From positions 71,056 to 135,055 of the forward strand of contig CABUVL010000003.1 in NCBI GenBank assembly GCA_902495005.1: a stretch of 64,000 bases of DNA, read 5' to 3'. The position numbers and the translations under genes were made by a program. Below, in pieces: positions 56,717 through 64,000 of this stretch. A model generated the notes under the pieces. The model was not told the origin of the DNA. It saw nothing but the letters and a program-made list of their open reading frames with translations, and ran no database searches. Position 1 is the stretch's first letter; every line of letters begins with the position of its first letter. This stretch comes from an uncultured Verrucomicrobiota bacterium (GTDB lineage Bacteria > Verrucomicrobiota > Verrucomicrobiia > Opitutales > UBA9783).

Positions 56717-57492
56717 AATTTTCCAATAAGACGTATTGAAAATCATTAAAGATCAAGTTCATATTTTTTATTCGGAACTAGAGGACTTAGTAAGCGTTGT
56801 TGGCATCGACAAAAATTAATGAATACTTATTTAATTAATTTTCAGTTAAATAAGGCTTTCGACTTTTATCTTGTTAATCGCGAGTACATCGTACTTGAGT
56901 TACGAAACTTTGACTTATCATTGTGAAATTACAGTCAACAAGCAGTGGATTTCATTTTGTACGGCCCTTCATTGAAGTCATAAAACACGAGGTTTTCACA
57001 AGCTCAAAGATTTTGGACAATATTATCCAGAAGCAAATACAGAAGTCGAGAAACACACGTTACGTATTCGAAACTTTCCTAAAACTATTAAATATTCCTC
57101 GCATGAGTTTTTTACAACAGCCAGATTAGCAGCTTAACGGTTATGCTTCGCGACGACGAATTTATTTTGTTAATTATCAAATTATAAATTTCCTTGAAAC
57201 ATTTGAGGGGTTGTGTGGATGTACGTGGTAGAAATTGATGAGGAATGAAAAAGTCTTTCATCATTATGGAAGAAACAGCTTGACAAAGGATGGCGGAGGC
57301 AGTGAGGTAAGGGAAAGGTTAAGGGGCATCCCTTGCAAGGATGAAATGCGAATTAACAGAGAGCTGTAGGACACGAGGACGAACACGGAGGGTTACGGTC
57401 ATGTTAATGAATAGCTGAAAGGACTCGTGGGGCCGACAGAGAAAAGACTCGATTGCGAAAGTGCCGAAAGCACAGAGACGAACAAGACATTT

Positions 57493-59163
57493 ATGTCAAG
57501 GCAGAAGGGTAAGCAGAGCTTACTCATATTAATCATCTTACAGGTCAGCGTACTTAATTTGTTGGGGGACGAAGCAGCTTTGTACAAGCGATTTGCAGAG
57601 CAAGCCCAGCAAGAAGTAAGGCGGCAAGAACGGGAATTAGAGGCGCTGAAGCCACAGTTCACGGGTAAGGCTTTCCCTAGACAAGCGCCAGAGAGCTCAC
57701 TAGCGGGTGATGAAGAAGTTTCGTTATGTTTTAATCGAATAGACATTGTTGGCACAGGTCTCATATCGAAACGCGAGCAAGCGCGACTTGTGCAACCGTA
57801 TCTGTATCGAGAGCTAAGCGTTGTTGAATTGCAAGCATTGTTAAATCAAATAACACAATGGTATGTTGAACGGGGATACAGCACCGCACGTGTTGGGCTT
57901 AAGGAAGAAAGTTTTCAAAAGAGAGGCTATTTAAAGCTCTTTGTTCAGGAAGGGCGTGTTAATGAGCTTCGGATCATAGAAAATGGGAAAAGTCGGAAAC
58001 GATGCAATACAGTGCTGCCATTTCAAGCGGGGAATCGTTTCCAATTGAGAGAGTTTGAGCAAGGGATTGATACGGTTCAACGCTTATCTTCCTTATCCGC
58101 ACGCTTGGAGGTGATTCCCTTGGAGGACAAAGCGGGCTGGAGTGATATTGAGTTCAAGCTGGAAAAGCAGAAGCCGTTTCAATTTTTTGGAGGTTACGAT
58201 AACGAGGGCTCGCCGACGTACGGTCAAAAAGCGATGAACATAGGAATGAAGCTTGACGATGTAATGGGTTTGTACGACTTATGGTACATTCATTATCAAG
58301 GGAATCGTCAGTTGTACAAGGATCGGTACAACGACAGTCTGCAAGTCTTTTGTTCGCTGCCTTTAGGCAGACATTTGGTTAGTGTTTCTTATTCCAATTC
58401 AAAATTTTTAACGACGACGCAGGGACAATTGCAAACGATTGAGTTTCGAGGGGGCACTCAAACGATCAATTTTGATTGGGATTACAGCCTGTGGCGGACA
58501 GCCATCAGCAAGACACAAGTTAGCTTAGGGATTTCGCACAAACGGATTCGCAATGAAATTCAGGGGCAGCGGCAGATCACGGGCTGTCGCAATTTAACAA
58601 GTTTGCAAATAAATTTGTCTCATATGCGGCAATGCTTGGGAGGCTGGGCGCACGGAATAATTCGTTTTGTACGCGGATTACGCTGCAATAATTTGACGAG
58701 TGGCAGCTCTGCATTGGCGACACATTTTCACAAATGGCTTTGCGAGTTAACTTACGTGCGAGGGCTGCCGAGTATTTCTAAGCGATTGCAATGGCGCATG
58801 CAAGGCTTTGGGCAATACTCGTGTGATCATCTGTACGGCAGTGAAACTTTGAGCCTCGGTGGGCCCTCAAGTATACGAGGTTTTAAAGAAGGTGTTTTGA
58901 GTGGGGAATGTGGTGCCTACCTCCGTAACGAATTGTGTTACAGCTTGGACTGGAATAAATTAGGCAAGAATGAGCTCTTTCTCGCCTACGATACGGGTAA
59001 AATTTTTAGGAATTATGGGGAAGGGGCAGGTAGCTTGAGTGGAATGTCGATGGGCTGGCGCTATCAACACAGGTACATAAATGCCGAAATTAGTCTTTCA
59101 AGGGCCCTGCATCCTCAAGTGGGTGGCATGCTATTTTACTTCAAATTAGGCTATCAGTTTTAA
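57493..59163 (+). CDS. TpsB/FhaC-family two-partner secretion transporter
   Basis: About 556 residues from ATG 57493, chosen because it starts a signal peptide (MSRQKGKQSLLILIILQVSV...); a GTG/ATG-type start at 57427 would precede it with a polar leader. A short periplasmic helix region is followed by a POTRA domain (FNRIDIVGTGLISKREQ, then LNQITQWYVERGYSTARVG) and a ShlB-type 16-strand beta-barrel with the diagnostic SLGGPSSIRGFKEG (the RGF motif of loop L6). It ends with LGYQF, a beta-barrel assembly signal with terminal Phe. It exports the TpsA protein encoded two bases downstream. Confidence 0.92.
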   Translation: MSRQKGKQSLLILIILQVSVLNLLGDEAALYKRFAEQAQQEVRRQERELEALKPQFTGKAFPRQAPESSLAGDEEVSLCFNRIDIVGTGLISKREQARLVQPYLYRELSVVELQALLNQITQWYVERGYSTARVGLKEESFQKRGYLKLFVQEGRVNELRIIENGKSRKRCNTVLPFQAGNRFQLREFEQGIDTVQRLSSLSARLEVIPLEDKAGWSDIEFKLEKQKPFQFFGGYDNEGSPTYGQKAMNIGMKLDDVMGLYDLWYIHYQGNRQLYKDRYNDSLQVFCSLPLGRHLVSVSYSNSKFLTTTQGQLQTIEFRGGTQTINFDWDYSLWRTAISKTQVSLGISHKRIRNEIQGQRQITGCRNLTSLQINLSHMRQCLGGWAHGIIRFVRGLRCNNLTSGSSALATHFHKWLCELTYVRGLPSISKRLQWRMQGFGQYSCDHLYGSETLSLGGPSSIRGFKEGVLSGECGAYLRNELCYSLDWNKLGKNELFLAYDTGKIFRNYGEGAGSLSGMSMGWRYQHRYINAEISLSRALHPQVGGMLFYFKLGYQF

Positions 59164-59165
59164 AG

Positions 59166-62100
59166 ATGAAACGAGCAACTGCACTCTTATGCTTACTGAG
59201 TTATACGCTTCTAGGCACGCCGCCTGAAGCTATTTTAAGCGAGCCCCCTAACCCTTCTGCTTGTGAGGCCAAGCAGGAGCTTGCGCCCAACAAAGTTGAA
59301 GTGATTAACATCGCCACTCCCAATCAGGCCGGCGTTTCGCACAATTGTTACAAAGAATTCTCCGTTAGTTCAGCCGGTCTCATTTTAAACAACAGCAAAG
59401 AGGCGGCGCGCTCACAATTGGGCGGCATGCTGATGGGCAATGCAAATTTGTCAAAGAGTGGGACTGCCAGTCTGATTATCAACGAAGTTACGGGTTCTCA
59501 ACGCAGTCAAATTAATGGTTTTGTGGAAGTTCACGGGAAAGCCGCCGATTTGGTCATTGCCAATCCGCAGGGTATTTCGGTCAATGGAGGAGGTTTTATC
59601 AATGTGCCACGGCTGACGCTAACGACAGGTGTGCCTGAATTGAATGCCGATGGAGCCTTAATGAATTTATTTGTCAATCGAGGGAATATAAGCATTGAGG
59701 CGGGAGGTCTTAATCTGCAAGGCTGCAATTATTGTGATATCTTGGCGAACACAATCAAGCTAAATGGTGCAATTGAAGCTCAAAAAGTGAGCGATGTTGG
59801 GGCTGAGCTTCGCATGGTGATTGGTTATTATCGTTTTGATTATTCCAAAAGGCAAGCAACACAACTACCTCACCCGGGAAGGCAGATAATGGGGCTTGAC
59901 AGTGCGGCTTTGGGCGGAATGTACGCGGGGAAGATTTATTTTCAGGTGAAAGGTGGGAATGTCGGGGTCAAGATGCCAGTAGAGATGAGTGCCAATGTGG
60001 GTGATATTAGGGTCGATGCCGACGGCCAAATAAGCTTGGGAAAATCCATGCAAGCGAAGGGCGACATTCAAATTCAGGCAAAAGGGTCCCTTGTGGGTGA
60101 GGATGCACAATTGAAAGCAGGCCATTCGATTGAAGTGCAGGGCAAGACGGTTCAATTATCAGAAGCAAAGCTCTCAGTTGGGGAGTCTTTAAAACTTGAC
60201 GCAAATGATCAGATGCGACTCACAAAAAGTCAATTAAGTGCCCAAGCTGCTTTGAACATTTGTGGATCTTATGTAAGAGTTGCGCAGTCAAAATTGTCCT
60301 CCAATAAGGCAATGCAAATTAAATCAAATGGGGCTTTAATGTTCATGAACTCATCGCTTTGGAGCGGGCAAGCATTGAATTTGGAATCCGCAAATGACTT
60401 GCAATTAAGTGGAATTTTTTTAGCCCAAGATAATATTCATCTGATGAGTGGACAGGCGCTTAAAAGCTTTGGCTGTTTGATCTCGTTGGGCGGAAAAATT
60501 CGGGTTCAGAGTGAGGGCGAGAGCGTAATTCGGGCTCAATATTTTGCCTCCAAAGGCATAAATTTATCTGGGAAGGGAAATACTTTTATAGATCATAAGT
60601 CACTTTTTAAAAGCGACGGTAAACTTTCATTAAAGACAGATCAACAACTCAAATTAAGTGGCAATTTTACGGCCAGCGATGGCTTGAACGTGGAGGCGGG
60701 CTCGGCCTTATTGGACAAGGGAAGCTTAAGGGCAGAAGCTGACATTCGTTTGCTCACACGTACCGGCAAATTCCTTGCTAAAAAGGCAAACTTGTTCGCA
60801 AAAGGTGCCATTGATTTACAAGCCAAGGGTGAGCTGGAATTTGAAGGTAAGATGAAGGCAGGCACGGATAGCTCTTTAATAAGCAACGCTTCAATAGGCT
60901 TGGATACGCGACTTCAGTGCCAGAATTTAAAAGTAAATGCGACTAAGGCATTAGTCAGCTCAGAGCAGTCTAATTTACAAGTTAAACAATCTGCGGTTTT
61001 AGTGGCAGGTGAAGCTATTAATTTAAAAGGGGAAAGTTTTGTGAGCGATTTGAAGCTTGAGGCTGCTAATATTCACATAGCTGGGCAGCAGCTTGCAAAA
61101 AACGATATCGTCATGCGTGCCCGAAATGCCTTACACGGCCAGGGATTGATCCTTTCGCAGGGGGGAAGTATCTCGGCAAGTTCTCAACGAGAGATGAAGT
61201 TTGAAAAAGCTTGTTTGGATGCTAATTCATTGGCTTTGGAATCAGCAGATGCCTTGAGTTTGAACGGAGAATTTTATGCCCGAGGCGGCTGCTTAGATGT
61301 TAAGTCTGAGGGGAACGCTCTACTTTCGGGCAAATTCTTTGGCAAGGACGGTATTGGAGTAAGGAGCAATAGGTGTAATTTGGAAAGCAAACAGGCAGAC
61401 TTTATCTCTGAGGGCGCTGTTGCTCTACGTTCTCATAAAACATTATCAGTAGACGGTAAGATTCAGAGCAATGCGGATGTAGAACTCAAGTCTAAGGAGA
61501 ATTTGGATTTGAATTTACGGCTTGAGGGCTCGCGGCTTACGCTTGAGTCGGGAGGAAATCTTTCCTTGGCGGATGATAATCAATGGCAACTCATGGGTTC
61601 CGCCACTTTGTTTGCGGGATCGAGCGTACATTTGTCAGGTCACAATTCTATCGGTGACGAGCTAATAATCACAGGAAAAACAGTTAAATTGGCGGGTGAG
61701 CAGCTCGCACAGAATGCATTTGTCGTTAATGCGCAAGACCGTTTGCAAGGCACAGGCAAGTTAATATCTATAAATAAAAATATTCGTATGCAGGCTCCGT
61801 CAATTGAGCTACGGTCCATTATCGATGCGGGCAAGTCTGTCGTTCTAGAAAGTAAAGCTGACTCGGTCCTAGATGGAGAATTTTATGCCCGAGGCGGCCG
61901 CTTGGATGTTAAGTCTGAGGGGAATGCTCTACTTTCGGGCAAATTCTTTGGCAAGGACGGTCTGAGTCTCAAAGCCGATAGCCTAAACATTCAAGGTGCT
62001 TCTCAGTTGTACAGCCTATCAAAGCTATCTGCTCAAAGTAATTCGAGCATAACGGCCGGCGGTTTTTGGGAGGCAGATAAGACTTTGAGCTTCGAGGCGC

Positions 62101-64000
62101 CTCATATTTATTTAACACCGGCAACTGTTTTGTCGGGCGAGCAAGGCGTTCAAATAAATGCAAGCGGCGATAGACCGTTGGACTGGAAAGACGTGCACTT
62201 GCAAAGCTCGAATGGCCCTGTGGCTATAAAGACGAACGCCGCGTTTAATTTTGACGCTTCTGTGTTGAGTCATGGAGACCTAACGTTAGATTCAAATAAG
62301 AGCATGGGATTAAATTTTAAGCAGTGCGAAGCGGGCGGTCAGACGCATTTAAAGGCAGTGAAGCGCTTAGGCGTAAGTGGCTTGCTCTTTGGCTTGGGCG
62401 CTATGAGCCTGCAAGCTGAGAGCATCGAACTTGAGAAAAACGCGCACCTTGAAAGCCCCGCAAGCATAAACTTAGAAGCCGATCAATCACTAAACTTGCG
62501 GCCCGGCAGCGAATTAATCTCCGAAGACAGCTTACAGGTGAAAAGCCCCGCCATCGACGTGCAGGCTTACTTGCAAGGGCAATCCGTCGATTTGCAGGCT
62601 GCGAAGGAGCTTAAGATTGACACCGACGCGCACGTTTTGGTTCAAAATAACTTGAGTATCCATAGTCCTCAATTGTTGAATAAGGGCCTTGTGCAGGCGG
62701 GTTCCGGTGCTTGGACGGTGGGTAGTTTGAGTAACAACGGCGGAATATGCTTTGCAGGGTCCTGGAAATTAAATTCAAATGACCTTGTCAACGAGGCTTG
62801 GATGCGTATCGGCGGCGCTTGGTCAGGTTCGATCTCCGGAAAATTTGAGAATAAGGCCGGCTGGATTAAGGCGAGCAGCGTAAACTTCCAAACTTCTCCG
62901 ACTTGGGTCAACCGCGCTCGCATGAGCTTTTCCGGCGATGTTTTTTTGCCCAATACTTATTTCGATAACATCTCCGCGCATTTCTATGCCGCAGGTGATG
63001 TCACGCTCGGAAGTTTGAGCAATCTTAGTGAAAAAACACCGGAAGTGGGACCTCTTCAACAAGCCGGTCGTGTGTTTAAGGACAGAAATGGTAATGTTGT
63101 TACGATGCCTACGCGCTATGTTCATACAGGTCAACATCCTTCTTTGCACTACTTGCTCTATGGAAGTACCACCCAAGAGGTACGTAGTGACTATCGCTGG
63201 GGTTGTGGTGATAATTCATTTTATCCTTTTCAAGGTTATAAACGAATTACAGAAAAACGTCAGCAGCTTACACAGGACGAGGGTAAACGCAGTCAATTTT
63301 TTGTTCAAAAGAATCTCCATTTGAATTCCGGTGCACATAAATTTAGATGCAGTGATTTGTCGGTGGGAGGGAACTTAAGTGTTAATGGTACTTTAACCAA
63401 TCAAGGATACCATGCCATTACAGAGACAATGACAGAAACTTGGACCTGTATAAGTGAGAGATGGTGGCATGGCAGGGCTTACATGAGATTCTGTTTCAAG
63501 AATCCCGTTATTACAAAAGCGATTGCCGGTTCTGCACCTTCGACAATTCAAGTGGGTGGCAAGATCACGGGAACGGTTAAGGAATTTACGAATGGGATGG
63601 AAGGCCGTGGGGATGGCAGTGTTATCAATCAGGGGGAGGCTTTGCCGGCCTATGTTGAGACGGCGTGGGACAAACAGATGGCGAATTTGAAGACGCTGGA
63701 AGAGCGGCATCTGGAGCCCGTAAAAGCCTTGCATTTTAATTTGACGAGCGCGCCAACGGCGTCTGCCCCTAAGAATAAGGCTCAAGTTCAGGGCCTCCCC
63801 TCAGCGCCGGTTATTTCGCCGATGGAGGTGGAAGAAGAAGCGCTGGATCTGCCCACGCGTCTGTGGCAAGAGCGGGTACAAGGGTACTTGAATGAAGTTC
63901 AACAGGAGCCCTTGGTATTTCAGGAGCGAGGGGGAGCGGATTATGTGATAGAGACGAATCCGCAGTACGTGGAGCCGGGGTATTTTTACGGCTCGCAGTA
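59166..64000 (+). CDS. FHA/CdiA-like TpsA exoprotein, 3' end cut by window edge
   Basis: The frame is open from ATG 59166 to the last base, over 1611 codons. A signal peptide (MKRATALLCLLSYTLLG) precedes the TPS secretion domain, with VSSAGLILNNSKEAA, NANLSKSGTASLIINEVTGS, IANPQGISVNGGGF and RLTLTTG, matching the NPNL-type and NPNGI-type motifs of FHA. A beta-helical shaft of degenerate repeats follows, with one long repeat of about 203 residues duplicated around GEFYARGG. Just before the edge, DYVIETNPQY resembles the YLVETDP motif found in FHA and CdiA proteins. It may be an adhesin or a contact-dependent toxin; the deciding C-terminus is outside the window. Confidence 0.92.
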   Translation, partial: MKRATALLCLLSYTLLGTPPEAILSEPPNPSACEAKQELAPNKVEVINIATPNQAGVSHNCYKEFSVSSAGLILNNSKEAARSQLGGMLMGNANLSKSGTASLIINEVTGSQRSQINGFVEVHGKAADLVIANPQGISVNGGGFINVPRLTLTTGVPELNADGALMNLFVNRGNISIEAGGLNLQGCNYCDILANTIKLNGAIEAQKVSDVGAELRMVIGYYRFDYSKRQATQLPHPGRQIMGLDSAALGGMYAGKIYFQVKGGNVGVKMPVEMSANVGDIRVDADGQISLGKSMQAKGDIQIQAKGSLVGEDAQLKAGHSIEVQGKTVQLSEAKLSVGESLKLDANDQMRLTKSQLSAQAALNICGSYVRVAQSKLSSNKAMQIKSNGALMFMNSSLWSGQALNLESANDLQLSGIFLAQDNIHLMSGQALKSFGCLISLGGKIRVQSEGESVIRAQYFASKGINLSGKGNTFIDHKSLFKSDGKLSLKTDQQLKLSGNFTASDGLNVEAGSALLDKGSLRAEADIRLLTRTGKFLAKKANLFAKGAIDLQAKGELEFEGKMKAGTDSSLISNASIGLDTRLQCQNLKVNATKALVSSEQSNLQVKQSAVLVAGEAINLKGESFVSDLKLEAANIHIAGQQLAKNDIVMRARNALHGQGLILSQGGSISASSQREMKFEKACLDANSLALESADALSLNGEFYARGGCLDVKSEGNALLSGKFFGKDGIGVRSNRCNLESKQADFISEGAVALRSHKTLSVDGKIQSNADVELKSKENLDLNLRLEGSRLTLESGGNLSLADDNQWQLMGSATLFAGSSVHLSGHNSIGDELIITGKTVKLAGEQLAQNAFVVNAQDRLQGTGKLISINKNIRMQAPSIELRSIIDAGKSVVLESKADSVLDGEFYARGGRLDVKSEGNALLSGKFFGKDGLSLKADSLNIQGASQLYSLSKLSAQSNSSITAGGFWEADKTLSFEAPHIYLTPATVLSGEQGVQINASGDRPLDWKDVHLQSSNGPVAIKTNAAFNFDASVLSHGDLTLDSNKSMGLNFKQCEAGGQTHLKAVKRLGVSGLLFGLGAMSLQAESIELEKNAHLESPASINLEADQSLNLRPGSELISEDSLQVKSPAIDVQAYLQGQSVDLQAAKELKIDTDAHVLVQNNLSIHSPQLLNKGLVQAGSGAWTVGSLSNNGGICFAGSWKLNSNDLVNEAWMRIGGAWSGSISGKFENKAGWIKASSVNFQTSPTWVNRARMSFSGDVFLPNTYFDNISAHFYAAGDVTLGSLSNLSEKTPEVGPLQQAGRVFKDRNGNVVTMPTRYVHTGQHPSLHYLLYGSTTQEVRSDYRWGCGDNSFYPFQGYKRITEKRQQLTQDEGKRSQFFVQKNLHLNSGAHKFRCSDLSVGGNLSVNGTLTNQGYHAITETMTETWTCISERWWHGRAYMRFCFKNPVITKAIAGSAPSTIQVGGKITGTVKEFTNGMEGRGDGSVINQGEALPAYVETAWDKQMANLKTLEERHLEPVKALHFNLTSAPTASAPKNKAQVQGLPSAPVISPMEVEEEALDLPTRLWQERVQGYLNEVQQEPLVFQERGGADYVIETNPQYVEPGYFYGSQ
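61266..61352 (+). repeat. 87-base direct repeat inside tpsA, copy 1
   Basis: Matches 61875-61961 at 84 of 87 positions, offset 609 bases (203 codons, in frame). Encodes GEFYARGGCLDVKSEGNALL and onward to FFGKDG. Confidence 0.93.
61875..61961 (+). repeat. 87-base direct repeat inside tpsA, copy 2
   Basis: Second copy, differing by three bases and one residue within the block (Arg for Cys in GEFYARGGR). Flanking sequence on both sides is related only at protein level. Confidence 0.93.

Larger units (their letters stand above)
55925..57492. other. 1.57-kb AT-rich stretch without a supportable gene
   Basis: No long ORF. Two short frames, 56134-56295 (no start codon) and 56923-57129 (68 codons, GTG start), lack recognisable motifs. 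The stretch holds a terminator-like hairpin (56332-56356), an AT-rich stem TTATAAG/CTTATAA (56361-56390), an 18-base inverted repeat (56667-56716) and a CCTTGCAAGG palindrome (57331-57340). The last 250 bases turn purine-rich and lead into tpsB, so they should contain its promoter. Remnants of deleted genes or an unrecognised small RNA are both possible. Confidence 0.45.

Noticed and set aside
56923..57129. 68-codon ORF with GTG start
   Set aside because: No motif, no ribosome-binding site and no neighbour context; treated as chance.
1..64000. tRNA genes, CRISPR arrays, insertion sequences, replication origin
   Set aside because: Scanning the intergenic gaps showed no T-arm-like motifs with matching stems, no regularly spaced repeats, no transposase and no clustered DnaA boxes.

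Overview
The window looks like the chromosome of a moderately AT-rich, Gram-negative, host-associated bacterium. I favour the PVC superphylum, most likely Verrucomicrobiota, with moderate confidence. Supporting signs are a complete moxR-DUF58-bat operon, a LysM-ftsW-murG gene order resembling that of Chlamydiae, a type III secretion gatekeeper trio, BspA-type leucine-rich repeat proteins, a two-partner secretion pair, and translation starts that mostly lack Shine-Dalgarno sequences. There is no rRNA, tRNA or universal phylogenetic marker in view, so the placement is inference. I saw no insertion sequence, prophage, CRISPR array or tRNA.

Layout. 1-7.2 kb (minus strand): MoxR/Bat operon, with batD running off the left edge. 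7.3-9.6 kb: secreted glucosaminidase, MFS exporter, infA. 10-16 kb (minus): operon sulP-tilS-ftsH-def. 16.5-18.2 kb: orphan envelope protein. 18.4-23 kb (plus): accA-glmM-SNF2 helicase. 23-27.8 kb (minus): iron-type ABC binding protein and ATPase without a permease, then glmS. 27.8-29.1 kb: glgC. 29.5-43.5 kb is the accessory part: LOG protein, a decayed Gly/Tyr/Cys-rich secreted gene, lipoprotein, hemW, a DUF2608-like HAD protein, a frameshifted O-antigen ligase-like gene, a small Cys-rich secreted protein, three BspA-like LRR proteins sharing a terminator (two also share leader and signal peptide), and glgP. 43.8-45.6 kb (minus): pgpA and ffh. 45.9-49.8 kb (plus): secreted orphan, sctW-tyeA-chaperone trio, glycine-zipper lipoprotein, truA. 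50-53.4 kb (minus): LysM lipoprotein-ftsW-murG. 53.5-55.9 kb (plus): mgtE and a YhaM-like HD nuclease. 55.9-57.5 kb: non-coding AT-rich stretch. 57.5-64 kb (plus): TpsB transporter and a very large FHA/CdiA-like TpsA running off the right edge.

How the genes fit together. GlmS and GlmM make amino-sugar precursors for peptidoglycan; MurG, FtsW and the LysM protein use or bind that wall at division. GlgC and GlgP point to glycogen storage. The T3SS gatekeeper trio, TpsA/TpsB, BspA-like proteins and the secreted Cys-rich family are plausible host- or neighbour-interaction factors. Several accessory genes show decay (a lost start plus an in-frame stop; two frameshifts) or recent internal duplication, marking 30-43 kb and 57-64 kb as the fast-evolving parts.
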